A stretch of DNA of 64,000 nucleotides, taken from the NCBI GenBank assembly GCA_013400155.1, contig VXBM01000276.1, forward strand, positions 799,484 through 863,483, written 5' to 3'. Below are positions 40,301 to 54,400 of the stretch, piece by piece. How positions within the stretch are numbered: the stretch's first letter is position 1; every line of letters begins with the position of its first letter. Position numbers and translations under genes: made by a program. The stretch comes from Helopsaltes ochotensis (Eukaryota; Chordata; Aves; Passeriformes; Locustellidae). The notes beneath the pieces are model-generated. The model did not search any database and was not told the origin of the DNA. It saw nothing but the letters and a program-made list of their open reading frames with translations.

Positions 40301-43300
40301 TTCTATAAGTGCATCACGGCTTGGAAACTGCTACAAGACTTGTGCATGAGCAAGTGGTAATAACAGAAAGCAGCTTTTCACTTAAAATATGGGTTCTAAG
40401 CAAGTCTCGGTTGGTTTTGACTCGTAATTTTGACTGCTTTGGGTTTTTGTGGAGATGTGGTTTATATTTAGAAAGTCTCCGTGTGTAGGTAAGATTAAAT
40501 GATTAAAAATATATGCACACACACGTGTAAATATAGTTTGCAGAATGCACATCTATATATTTATATATTTAGCCTTGTCTATGACATCTAATGGTATTCT
40601 GGTCAAAATTCACTCCTGCAGGGTTTAATTCATACTTGTGGAGGGGTTGAAACAGGGATGTCTTGGAGTGAAAGACCTTCCCAAAACCTATCTATGCTCC
40701 CAACAAATCTCTGGGAAAAGCCCTGGGGGGCACAACTGATATTTTTTTGTATATTTTCACATCACATTCAAATCAAAGACGCCTAATTTCATTGAGCACT
40801 TGTTAAAGAGAATCATTTTGAGGGAGAAAGCAGCAGCATTGCTTTTTAAATCAAGAGCAAACTAATAAAATTGCGGTGCATGGATCTGGGTCACAGACAG
40901 GAAATACAAATGTTTCCTGTCACGGTTTTTTTTACAAAGAAACCCTGCTTTGTGGCTAATGCCTCAACACCAGGCTTGCAGCTGCTCCATCTCCTATGGA
41001 TTTCCACTCTCCCTATACTTAGGGAAATCTATAGGGGAAATAGTTGCCTCGGAGCGTGCGCCAGGAGCAGGGATGGCTTTCGTGATGGAAAACAAAACCA
41101 CCCATACCTAAAACTGTAGAGCTCCCCTTTAACCCACGTGCAGATGGTGCCCTGGACACAGGGATGGAACAGTTCCTAAAAGGCTGAATACAGGTGGTGA
41201 AGGAGTGGGTGGCTGGAAAGTTGTGCTGGCAGAGGGACAAAGGAGACGGGCACGGGGTTAATCCAGTGACCTCGCATGTCCTTTGTGGATTCCCGACCGC
41301 CAGATGGCAGAGGGTGCCTCGGCCATCTGCCTCACACAGGATGGCGCTGAGGGAATGGAAATGCTCCTTCCTATGGGTCCAGCACATCCCATTCCCACCA
41401 TTTCCAGCACTGGGAGCGCTCTGCTTGCTGGGCTTTCAGCAAAGGGCTTGTGTCCCTTGAGTACCCCCTTTCCCTCCCTGCACTGTGGGATGCTGCAGCA
41501 TCACTGCTGATTGAAAGCTCCCAATAGGCTTCTTTTGTGTAAAAAAGAGTAATTTCAGATTTTAAGAAAACCAGGAGCATGCCAGCAGAGGTCTGCCACA
41601 TCATGGCATTCCTGCTGCTCCCTGGGACAGGAGCAGCAATATTTGCATGAAGTTAATGTACGTAAAACAGCTGCATCACATGTGCCTGGGATCTATCCAT
41701 TGCTCCTTCCAAAATCCAGGATGTGAATGAATTTTTCTAAACATGAAAGGCTTCCCATAAAGATGTCTTTGAAATGATCAGAAGGAAAAAAAGGCTTCCT
41801 GTGAACTGATCTGTGGGCAAAATGCTTCTTTGTAATACCACGCCAGTTTATTAACTCCTGTATTCCAAAATGTATAACTCTGTTTATAGTAAATGTGACA
41901 GAATATCCTTTTCATGACTGAGTTTTAAACACTGTTAAAATCAGGAGTAATCAACTCTGTAGCACTTAACCAATGTCTTGTTTGTAATGTGCTCAGCAAT
42001 TAGAGATACCCAAAGTATTTATAGGACACAGCAAAAAAATGTGGCTGTGGAGCCTGGCCAGCACCGATGGTTTTCAGCCTGGTTTTATTCCAAGAGCTTG
42101 TGATTCATCCCAAAAAGTCAAAGGTTTGCAAGGTAAAGGGATAACTCAGCAGGACATCCCACTGGATTAGCTGGCTGTAGAGTGATGCCAATGTAAATTC
42201 ATTTTTATGGGAGAGACTTAATGGTGATGAATAAATAAGGGGAAATAGAAAAATGTAGCCAGGAAACCCCTCAATTCTTGATGATCCTTCAGTCAGGAAT
42301 GTGCCATCATTGAAGCTCTTCTCTAGAAAAAACTTCTGAAGTGTTCAGGGTTGCTGGCTCCAAAAATTATTGTGAGTTCCCAGTTTTCCCTTTGCAAAAC
42401 TTTCATTAAAAACAACTCCTTTTTAGTAAATGAAAAAAACCAGTAAAGTTTTGACAATTAAAAATCAGGAGTACATCCTGCCTGGAGTCACTTTTGATAA
42501 AGGAAAATTTGATTTGCTTACAAAACATCAGTGGTTGTTTGGTGCCAGGTATCAGTTCTTGTCTTGGACCTCCCATTCATGGCTGGAAGAGGCTTGTGAT
42601 GTGGAGTGGGATGGGAATTTGGGCTCCAGGGGAGCCAGAGATCTGAAAATCCAGCCCAGCATTGTATTTATCTTTGGTTTCTTTGTTGGTGGAAAAGACA
42701 AAATCAGCCAAGTTGCTTGGGCTATAACACTCATTTGGGGGAATAATCTCCCATGTGCCTCGTTTATTCATAATTAATTCCAATTGATGTTGGTTTATGA
42801 TATAAGCATTTGGATTTTCATTATCCACTGTGGTCTCCTCTCCCTTCCCTGTGTCTCCTCAGGCATCCCTCAACAAACTGATGGAGACCCTTGGCCAAGC
42901 AGAGCCGTATTTTGTCAAGTGCATCCGATCCAACGCCGAGAAGGTAAATGACATCCTGTGAAAGCCATCCTGCTAGAAATCAGCTTGGGAATCTTTTGTC
43001 CATTTTTACAGGGAGTTAGATAGGAAAAAAAGTCACAAATGGAGCTAGATTTAGAAGATTGGAGCAAGAGGAAGCATGGATTTATCACTTGGGTGTCACT
43101 CTTGATAAACTGCACAGCCTCTTCTTATATTTGTAGAAACACATGTATGCAAATGTAGTATTTTAATTTATATGAAAAATATATTGGCTTTAATAAATGA
43201 ATTTGACTCCTTTGAAGCTTCTGACCAGCCATAAGAGAGATTTATAGAACCATGAATTCACTTGTGCTGGGTCTGAGCCCTAAAGCTTCCTTAAAATAAA

Positions 43301-46300
43301 GTTTCCATAAGTAAAAGCAGATACTTTTAGAACAAACTACATTTATCACACTGACTCATATTCTTGAATTTGACTTTACATAATTGTGTCATGGACTGAG
43401 GACCCTCAGTTCAAAACATAGGGATGCTTTGTGGATAAATCCTTCAGAGTTTTACCCAGACATTTAAAGCTGAAGCTTTTTGCATTGGAGATTATTTAGT
43501 TGCTCGAAATCTCACCCATTTAACTGTGCCCTTGGGGGGGTCTTATTCAATTCAAATGCAAAAAATCTTTTTTTCTGGCTTTATTCCTCTAGTTAGCTGT
43601 TTGAAAGTCTGAGAAGCAAACAGGGTTCAATCCCAGTGGGATTAGTTCGGTTCCTGGGGACCCACATTCCCTCCCTCCTGTAGCACCGCTGACAACGTGT
43701 ATGTCGTGCACATGTGCTACATCTGCTGAACCCTTCACCCATCCACGCACTTAAAAGCTTCAGTGAAAGGAAATATTTGCTCATCCTCGGTCTGGTTTCC
43801 CCTTCCAGCTGCCCCTGCGGTTCAACGACAGCCTGGTGCTCCGGCAGCTGCGCTACACGGGGATGCTGGAGACCGTGCGCATCCGCCAGTCAGGATACAG
43901 CTGCAAATACTCCTTCCAGGTTGAGTACAGCGGGCTTTGTCTCCCATCTCCTTTAGCATCATCGGCAGAGTTGTCTGAGTGTTGCTGGTTCGTTTTTTAT
44001 CAGGATAATTCATTTCTAGCTCTTGGAAGACAGTGGATGTAACAGGCCTGTTGTCTGCCTGTGAGCCAGTCTAGACCTCAGGGAGGGCTGCAAACCCCCT
44101 GCACCATGATTTTTGAACAAAACCAGTGTTTTTTGCGACATGGACTCCCTTTTGGAAAAAAATGTCTGATTTGCACGTACTCTTCTGCATCTGGAATTAC
44201 TGGGAGCAGTGTTTGCCTGTCGTGTTGGCTGTGTCCCATCAGGAAGGTGATCAGCATCCTCTGAACTGCTGGAGTTAGCCAGCTTTTCCTGTTTTCTTCT
44301 TTTCCATGTGTTTGCCAGGTTTTGTGTACATGTCAGTCCTTTCATGCTTTGCTGGTTCTGATTGGTTTCCTGCTTGCAGCTGCTTTTTGTGTGTTCTGCA
44401 CAGCAGCTGTTTAGAAAAAGAAAAACGCTCAAAATTTTTTTGCTGGAAGCAGGGATCCCAACCTTGCTTGGGAAGATCTATCCTCTAGTACCTCCTTAAC
44501 TCTTTGAATCCTCACAGCAGTAACGACCGGAGCTTCTCAGAGATGTTTTGCAGATGTTGGTATCTGCCTTCCGTGGCGGCCCTTGCTGGGGATTTGGAGC
44601 ATTTTTTTGCTCAGGATGACCCTGTGGCTGCTGCAGAACCTCTCCTCCCACGCTGAAAAACATTTGAACCTTGCTGGGTCCCTGCTTTGATGTCTTTCCC
44701 ATCAAACCACAGATGTTGGATGAAACTTAGTGTTCCCCAGTGCATGAAGTGTTATCTATCCTTCTGCTCACTCCAGAGGTCCCATTTCATGTGGCCAGTG
44801 AAACAAATCTGTTATTTATGGGAGAAAGAAGCAGCAGGACCCAACTAACCAAATCCTGGTGTTGCTTCTTTTTTTCCTTCTCAGGATTTTGTGAACCATT
44901 TTCATGTCCTTTTGCCACAAGGGATCAGCCCATCTAAGCACAATATCCATGATTTCTTCCGGAAGATAAAACTCGATCCAGACAATTACCAAGTGGGAAG
45001 AACAATGGTAAATGTTCATCCTCAGCTCAGCCTTTAAGACATAGATATAACATTTGCCTGTGTTTCTGTCTGATAAATTAATATCTTACATGGTTTTAAT
45101 TAATGAAACTATTTTTCTTCTGTTTACCAAAAGCAATTATTTAAATGAAACTTTTAATATTATTAACATAAAAGAGTAAGGAAGAATACTGTTTTGTTAT
45201 TGATTGTAATGAGGCAGCCTCAAAACCTCATATCCTCCAAAATCTCTGTGTGTGTGTGCGTATAGACTTAGCTTGATACCATGGTCCTCATTTTGCCTCC
45301 CCTGATGGAAAAGCCCTGTAATTCAGAGCTTAGACGGTCACAAGCTCTTGTCAAAGTGCTGAAACCTGTTAGAGGTGCCTTCACAGAAATCAGCTCCTCG
45401 GCTTTCCTGGGAGCATCCAGGACTCAGAAACCAGGAGGATTAAATAATTTGACTTGTGGTCTGGGAAGCTTTCCATGCTAGTGTTTTTTGGGCTGTTTTG
45501 TCCAGGTTTTCATGAAGGAACGGGAGCGGCAGCTTCTGCAGGACCTGCTGCACCAGGAGGTGCTGCGGAGGATCACGCTGCTGCAGCACTGGTTCCGCAG
45601 CCTGCTCTGCAGGAGGCAGTTCCTCAGCCTGCGGCACGCAGCCGTCAGCATACAGGTGGGTGCTGCTGCTGGATGCCAGCGCAAATTACCATCCCCAAAT
45701 CCTACAGATGCCGCCTGTGGGTAAAATCGGGTCTCTTGTCCGAGGAAGAAGCTTGCAATCAGGATTGACTCCTCCTGCCGTAATAAGTTGGGAATGGGGG
45801 GAGAGCTGGAGAGATTGCACAAAGGCAGGTGCTGTCCCATCTTCACACGACACCCGTCACAAGGAGACCCCTGCTGTGTTTGCAGAGATTTTGGCGTAGC
45901 TACCAGAGCCGAAAAAAAGGCAAACCGTCCCCAGACCCTGTGGCTCTCAGCAAAGCCGCTGTCATCCTGCAGACCCACTGGCGAGGCTTCGTGGAGCGGC
46001 GGAGGTTCCTGCAGATGCAGTTTGCAGCCCATCTGATCCAGAGCTGCTGGCGGGAGCACGCCAGGCGCCGGCACGCCGCAGCCACCAGCATCCAGGCAGC
46101 CTGGCGGGGCCACCGGAGCCGGCGGGCGTACACGGCCCGCAGGAGCGGAGCCCTGTGCCTGCAGGCGGCGTGCCGGGGGTATTTAGCACGGCAAAGGTAA
46201 CGCCGTCTGCCTCGGGTAAAGAGGAATGTGTTTTCTGGGAATGCTCACGGGGGGAGGAAGGTGGTTGGTGTGAATCAGGCACTACAGTGACTTACACAGG

Positions 46301-49300
46301 GCAGTGTCCCCTCGTAGCATCCATGACCCTCTCCTGACCTGCCCTGGTCCTTCATTTGCCCACGCTTTCTAACAATTTATCTGCACGTCCTGCTCTTGGA
46401 ATAAGCAGAGCCTATTTCAGGTTGGAGCACGTAGGCAGTGCAAAGCCGAGGCCGTAAATACTCGCAAGGGGTTTTTTTTTCCCCCTTGGCAGCAGCACCA
46501 GTTTAAGTAGCCTATTTTTAACTCAGATTGCCTCACCAATCTGTTTGCTGCGCTGGCTCAGAAGGACAAGGGATACCGGAGCCAGCCACTGTGGAGGGCA
46601 CAGGCTTTCCAGCCATGCCTCGGCTCGCTGGCCGGGGGGCAGGTCACGATTCACTCTCCAGTGGTGCTGCCTGCAAGGTGTGGAGCACCTTAACGTCGCT
46701 TGAAACATTTGGGAGCTGCAGAGAGCTCTTGGTGCCGGGCACAAGTCCCTGCTAGTTGTTCCAGATGCAGTCCGGGCAGGATGGCGAAGATGGAGAAGCC
46801 AAGGGGGTGTAATGGGTTAAGCTTTTCTGGCTCCGACAGCTTTTGAAGGAGTTAGACCAGGGATGGAGGCTGGACCCGCTGCCATCGCCATGAGGGGAAC
46901 TTTCAGGTGCGTTGGGGCAGCCCTTCGGTAGCAGAGATGGCAGAGGAGGAGAAGGTTTAAAACCGAACGTGCCTTGCCTTGTCTTGCACCAGATATGCAG
47001 GGAGGGTTGCTTGAGATGCTGGTGGTGGTGAGGTGATGGTGGTGGTGGTGATAAGACACCACTAGTGCAGTGCCTTGAAGGATCCTGAGTGTACACAGGG
47101 CTGAATATCCTCGTTTTCTGCTTTCTTCCAGGTTTAGAGCTTTGAAAGAGCAGCAGTTAAAAGAGATGCAGCTGGAGAATGGCCTGGCAGGTAGAGAAGA
47201 GGATGGACTGGAAGCAGATGTTTTGGAAATTAAGGGCTCTGACCCATCTAAGTGGGAGGACAGCTCATTTGAAGAACGAGTGAGAGCTGTAGAACAACAT
47301 AAATCACTGATAGAGAATAATCGGGTGAATCACATGGACCCACTGGATACTTCCCTGTACAAAAGGCATGAGAGAGCCAGCAGCCAGAGCGGGATGGACA
47401 CTGAGGAGGAGATCGTTGTGAGAGAGAGGCCCAAGTCGCTGGAAGATCTCAACCAGAAAAAAGTGGTTCGTGCAAAGAGGGAAAGCCGGAGGATGCGGGA
47501 ACTGGAACAGGCGAAATTCAGCTTGGAGCTGCTCAAGGTCCGCTCCACGGGTGGGCTGTCGCCTTCGGAAGAGCAGCGCTGGTCCACCGAGTTGGTGTCC
47601 GAGGCATTGCATTCCCCTCAGGGAACCCCGGAGAGCGAGAGCTCTCACGGGAGCTTCGAGCTGCTAAGCAGTGAAGATACCTCAAGTAGTAAATTCACCT
47701 CCTTAGTCTTAGACGAGCACGATGCACAGTCGTTCCCCATGGACTCCCTGCCCAGCAGTCCCCAGGCTCAGCTGCAGGAGAAGCCTTTCTGTGCAGCAGA
47801 TGGGAACAACGATTTGCCCGGCTGCAGACAGACACCAGCAGAGACGGCACTGCCCAATAAAGAGCGTGGAGTCGCTGACCCCCAGGATGTTGTAAAGGCT
47901 CACCCAAGAGAAACCCTCCTTTCCAACAACCTCCCAACTTTCTACATTCCACCACAAGACAATGGGAAGGTGAAGCTGGTGGAGAATAACCTGAGGAAGA
48001 AAGCAGGGGAAAGAGAGGAAAGGACAGTTGTGTTCTCCGAGGTCAGGAAGGACTCTGAGCCAGACCAGGGCAAAGCCTTGGGAGAAGAGGAAGAGGAGAA
48101 ACCCTCTACCAAAAGAGAGGAACGTGGGACAGTGACAGCAGCACGGGCCCTTTCTCCAGATTCTGTCATCAAGAGACTGGAAAAGCTCAACGTGGAGAAA
48201 GAGGAACGGCAAAAGCAGCTTCAGCTGCAAAATGAGAGGGAGATGATGGAGCAGATTCGTCAGCAGAAGGAAATTCTGGAGAGACAACGCAAAGCCTTCG
48301 AGCAGCAAGGGAAGGTAGAGGCTTTGCAGAGGACAGAGCAGAGCAGAGTGAAGGACCCTTCCCTCAAACCAGCCAAAAAAGCAGACAGCCGGCCTCAGTC
48401 AGCCCTCATCCTGCACCCCCAGAGCAGAGGGGAGCACAGCCCCACCCCAGGCATGGCTCCAACCTCAGCAGTGGACATCAAGGGTCTCACTGTTGGGACC
48501 AGGGGAAGCTCTCCAGCCCACAATGCCCCCAAAGACCGACCTGTCAGCATGTTCGTGGAGCGAAGAGAAGGTCTGGAACCCCGCTGCCATTCCAAACCGG
48601 CTCTGGACCCCAAGGACCAGCCGGGCAGCCATTTCTCAAGGACAGAGCGCCTCCGGCAACCTCGGGTGCCCAACCAGGCCACTGAGGAGACAAGGGCAAG
48701 CTCCATGTTCTTCACACCAAAAGACAATCCCTTCGGCCTCCAGTGAGTAAAGAGATTTTTGGGCTTTCTCCTAGACTTTCTCCTAGGCCTTCACCTAGGC
48801 TTTCTCCATAGGATTTCTCTGCAGGCTGTCTCCACAGGCTTTCTCCATTGGCTTTTTCTTCTGCTGGGGACCTATATGTTCAAAGAGTCCAGAATGTTCC
48901 TTCTGGAGTCTGCACAAACCCCATAGTTTAGCAAAGGGTTCTTGATCTTCTAGCAACAAGGTGGCAAAGGTCAGAGGGAAAGGAAAAATACCTGGAATAT
49001 GATTTCTCAGTCTCTTACAATGTTATATAATCCAGGGGAGATAACCATGAACATTAGCAGGTGAAGAGAGTCAATAAACAGGCTCAATATTGTTTTTATT
49101 TACCCTACATGAATGGGAATAGGAGTTTATTTCTCAAGGTAAAACATGATGAATTAAGTGCTTAGGATTTTTGGGTAGTTGGAATAGAAATGAAATAGAA
49201 AAAATCCAGGATTTTCCTTGTTTACCATATAATTAATATATCCAGCAAAGCCATGTGGACACTCTGACCATTGCCAATGAAAAAACACCAGCTCTTCAGA

Positions 49301-51434
49301 GACAGTTTGGGAGTGAATGCCCTTTGGAGACTCTATCATTCACATATGTAATTAATTACACCTGTAATGGACTTAGCAGTTGCTTAGCTCCATCGCGTTG
49401 CTTAACCTTGGGCTGCTCCAGGGTCTGGAGATGGCAGCAAGATCTTGGGACAACGTTTGCTCCCACTCTGTTGTGTTGCTTAAGGTGCCTTGCCTAGTTT
49501 TTGGGGTGGTTTTGGCCATTTAGCTCAAAAAGGATATCAATCACCCCCCTCCTAAATCCTGTTGCACCCTTTCCAAGGCAAGAGCTGCCAATGAATGACT
49601 GTTGGTAACTCAAGGTACCTCCAAGTGTAGTAGTCTTGTGGTTTCTGTGCCACTGTGACAAGAGAAGATTCCCATTTAAAATTTCTTTTCCTGGTTCATG
49701 CACAACGTGAACAAGCAACAGGAAGAAAAAGACGTTAAGATTTGCTGTATTTTAATTTTTGCTCTGCAACAGAATAGTCACATTTGAGAATCCCAAAGTA
49801 CAAAGGTACAATCCATAACCACCTTGCTGTATAAAGTTGACAGGCAGAATGTTTTCTCTTCTTGTCTTGTGGTATTAAGCCCAGTTCTGAAGAATTCCAA
49901 GCAATTCTGAAACCCTGTGACCTCAGACTTGGAATTTAGTCTTGCCTGCTTGGACTGTGTGTTCCCAGGAGCTGGGCTAACGTGGTGGGAAAGCTTTTGG
50001 GAGAGGATGAAAGTTCTCTGTTCTGTTGTGTTTCAGCAGGGAGGCAAATCATCAGTGCCTTTCCAAGGGTGAACTAGCACGGAAGCCATTTAAGATGCCG
50101 GGGTCTGGCAGAGGCGAGGTGAGTTGTGACTTGTTTCTTTTCTCTTTCCATTGAAAAGGGGGGAAAAGAACTTATTTTGCCTGTTTTCCCTCAAAAGCTT
50201 CGAAGAAGTGAACTCTGAAGCACAAGGGGCTACTAGACATGGATAGGGAAAGGGGATATGACAGCACAGTAACCTCCACGCCTTCTCTTAAAATCAAAAG
50301 CCCTGTAGGAAGAATTCGTAGCAGTTCTGGATAAAAAGATCCAATGATCCTGATGGCAAACACTGTCCAACGCTGTCTTGTCTTGGTTTGGTTTAACGTC
50401 CGTTTGAGTAACACCCATGATTGTCCATTTTCACCGTCCTGTCTTAGTTTTTGTTCTTCCTGGTCCTTTGCTGTTTTTGCCTGACATAATACTGCATTCC
50501 CCTCCGTGGGGCGCAGTGGCACTCAGAGATGTCTTAAGGCTACATGGGTAGAGTCTCCTTTTTACTTTAAAACCCTTCTTTTCGTTTTGTTTTGTTTTAT
50601 CCTTTGGTCAAGCAGGTGCCCAGACCGAGCCATAAAAAGAAAGCCCGCATGGCGCGGACGCGCTCCGATTTCTTGACTAGAGGTACTTTTGCTGATGGGG
50701 AGGGGGATACGGAGGAAGAGGATTACGATGGCAGTTTTGAGTTCCTTCTCTCCTCTGAGCACCCTCCTCACGCCGAGGCGGTGCCCGCAGCCCGCCTGGG
50801 GCAGGCCTGTTACAGTGACTCCGAAATGGTAATTGTGTCCGATGTGCTGGGGAAAATGAAACTGAGGGAGCGAGCGGAGCTGCGGGAGCCTTTCTTTGCT
50901 AACCTTAGCTGCACTGATTCCTCCACTGCTTCTTTTCCCACTCCCAAGGATGCTGTAGATGGGTAAATTTGGCAAACACAACAGAAACAGAGGCACAAAA
51001 TCATGAAATCATAGAATCACCGAATGGTTCGGATTGGAAGGGACTTTAAATCTCAATTCCAACCCTCCTGCCATGGGCAGAGACACCTTCCACTAGACCA
51101 GGGTGCTCAGAGCTCCATCCAAACTCTATTTCTTGCTCTTGGATTACTTAGATATCCACCACACTTCCCATAGTTTTCCTGGGGCATTACAACTTGTATA
51201 ACACAATTACCTGTTTTGGAGGCTTTAACCTCAATCTTCCCCTTGGAACCTTTTGATCTAAAAATGGCCTATATACATCTGTAAAAAAAAAAANNNNNNN
51301 NNNNNNNNNNNNNNNNNNNNNNNNNNNNNNNNNNNNNNNNNNNNNNNNNNNNNNNNNNNNNNNNNNNNNNNNNNNNNNNNNNNNNNNNNNNNNNNNNNNN
51401 NNNNNNNNNNNNNNNNNNNNNNNNNNNNNNNNNN

Positions 51435-51470
<36 letters not shown>

Positions 51471-54400
51471 AGAAAGAAAGTAAATACTGTCCAAAAAAAC
51501 AACAGACAGCAAAATTATATAAATCCTGCACCTTCATTTACTTTTGATTTTTTTATCCTTAGCCACAATATCCAGTGATTGTTCAGTCCTCAATTATCAG
51601 AGTGATGCTGGCAGACAGCAGCTCAGAGAAAGCAAAATTATGGAAAATGGGCAATGAAAACATAATGAGAGTGAAATAGTGGGTTTAAAACAAAGACACC
51701 CCAGCTAAGTGTTTTTTCCAAGCACAGTGATGAGTATCCCTTAGCAGGTCCGACATGAGCCAGCGCAGTGGAGCTTTTGCATCTCAGGCTTAATCTCCCA
51801 CCCACATAAGCTGCTTTTGGAAAATCACAAACCGAGAGGTTTCAGGAGTGGAAAAGGCCAACAGATTCCAACTCACTTGTAATTTTTTTCCTGAGGTGTC
51901 CCTGTAGGAGTGTAGATAAACACCAGGAATCATGTCCTGTGAGAGTTTGGGTGGTGTGCTGGGTAGGGCTGCCATATTCCTCTCCTCCAGCTGCAGTACA
52001 GGATGTGTAGCTGAGTGTAAAACCAAAGAAAAGCATGAAACCCAAAGCCAGAGATTTATTTTGTCCCACAGGATTGCTGTGTGTCCAGCAAACAACTCAT
52101 GCAATCCTAAAAGCTGCTTTTCCAAGAAAAGCAGGTGGCCAAGGAGGGCTTTTCGTGACTTTTCTTTTAGCAGCTCTTATTATAAAGGATAATTTTTCCC
52201 GGGATAATTTCCTCACTGGAGGAGGGCAGAGATTTACAAATTCCATACATTTTTTAAGCCTGCTTTTGATAAATTTGCCTAGGGGTTGAGACAGGAATAC
52301 TCAAAACCTGATTGAAAGACACATCTCTATGGACTGAGATAACCTGGCTGCACCTTTATGCAAGTCCCTGCTTGTGGATTGGGAAAGGGAGAATTTTATG
52401 TAGTAAAATGTACTTTTTTACATAGAATCATAGGAACATTTAGGTTGGAAAAGATCTCAAAGATTGTTGAGTCCAACCACAAACGCAGCACCGCCTTGTT
52501 CACCACCAAACCATGGCCCCCTGTGCCATACCTGGTGTGCCTTGCTGTGCTCCTGGAGGCTGCCCACGTACAAAGGGAATTGTAGCTGTAGGAATCATTC
52601 CCTCTGGGGTGTGAAAAGTGCTGTGCTGGTAAGCTCCATCTTTGGGAGCATCCTGGGTCACTGTACTCCTTGGAAGTGCTCCTTGGGACTCTGCTCACCT
52701 GGTTTAACAGCTCTCACCGCATGCGAGTAGCAGTAGGTGTCACCTCTCTCCTGTCTCTGCTGTGTCCCTCTGCTCTGCTGTCCAGCACTGGTTCTAACTG
52801 CTGGTCAGGACTTTCCCTCCTGGTGTGGTAAGTTCTGCTTTCTAGGCTAACGCTACCCCTGATGTTGTGTGCTCAGCGCTCCCCTCCATCTGTGTGTCCT
52901 GACAATGTGCCCAGTGTTTCCATCTGTATTTTGCATTGCAGGTTTGGGACCAGCCCTTTGGCTTAGGGCTTTTTTGGGTCAGGATCATGACAAGTAGCAG
53001 AATTTGGGGACTGTTTATTCGTATTTATTAGCAGAGCCCAGTTGGGTGTTTATTAGCTGGGTATTTCTTAGCTGCTCCCAGATGGCGGAGCAGCCTGTGA
53101 TAAAGCTGACTGCAGCTTCTTGGGGTGTTTTGGGTTCAAACACAAAGGTACAGAGGTTGGTGCCCGTGCAGACACATTGGTTGTGCCTTGTGATAGTCAC
53201 ATGAAGGCGGGTCTGGCAGCCACCACGTGCGGGCTGGTTCCCATGCCAGTGAATAGCTCCTTCATACAGCCCCTGCCTCCAGCTACGGCTCTCCAAAACA
53301 GCCTCTTTCTGTGTCCTGCTCAGCAGCCAAGGCTGCTGGCTGCATGAGCGAGAGATCACGTGCAGCCCCATGGAGCTGAGCATATGATGGGTCACCAGCT
53401 GCACTGTCTGTTTTGCCCATTTTTTTCTTGGCCATCAAGTCACTGATTGTGTACCCCAGCTGGCGAGTGGAGGCCACTGGAATCCAATGGCCAATCCGTG
53501 GCTCCTGACCCACATTCAGGGTATCCCAGAGCATCAAACACCCCGAGCATCTGCAGCCAGAGCTGAAATGAGGTGGCTGCTGCAGGTACAGTTGACTCCA
53601 AGGTTCTATAAGGATTAAGGGCTTCCTGACAAGACCAAGATTCAAGGGTTTTTGGCTGGTGAATAGCTAAGGATAACCCACCTTGCAGTGAGATACAAGT
53701 GGGAGGAACAGCTCCTGGCTGTTCCTGTCAGCACGTGTTAACACCACTTTTGTTTGGCACCTAAGCCTGGAGAACTTTCCTGTAGCAGCTGCATAAATGG
53801 AAAGCTTTGGCTAGAGGAATCACACCAGAAATACCCTCTAGAAACATCTTTAGAGAGTGGGACCTGGATAATGAACCAGTCATTTTGCTCCACCCTCCAC
53901 ACTAAAGCCATAAATTGACAAACACAAGTCCAAGTACCTGCCACCATCTGATCCCAAGTACAGCTGAAGAGCCAACAATGAAAGATCTCTTGTCCTCAGA
54001 GATTCAGAGGGAGCTTCAGGAAGCTTTTCCGTGCAGCACACAGCAGTGCCGCCTGCTGGTACAAGTCCCTTGGCCATAGTTACCTTATGGGTGGGTGAAA
54101 CACAGGTTACTCTGTCAGAGGAAAAATACTTGGTACCTTCCTCATTCAGGAGACAACTTCAGACTCCCAGTTACTGCCATTTGCCTTCATGATGCTTTGT
54201 GGTGTTCCCTGGTAGGGGATGTCCTGGTGCAGATGCTCATCTTGACATCTGAGGAAGTCTCCCATCCTTTCCCTTCAGAGTTTCCTAGCGGAGAACCTCA
54301 AACAGAAGGATCTTGTGCCAAAAATGCCTTTTAGTCTTTATTTACTAAAGCTGGAAACTCAAAAGGTTGAAATTACTCAGGAACAAAACCATATTGTGGA

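Noticed and set aside
45478..46113. 211-aa minus-strand open frame
   Set aside because: It is exactly antisense to the GC-rich IQ exons; the plus strand has intact IQ motifs and splice sites, and the antisense peptide resembles nothing.
47709..48308. 199-aa minus-strand open frame
   Set aside because: Shadow of the large MYO9A tail exon; the coding strand carries the conserved basic block and coiled coil.
50562..50996. 144-aa minus-strand open frame
   Set aside because: Antisense shadow of the optional tail exon and its flank.
51187..51537. Open frames running through poly-phenylalanine and unknown residues
   Set aside because: Artefact of the N gap and the poly-A tract.
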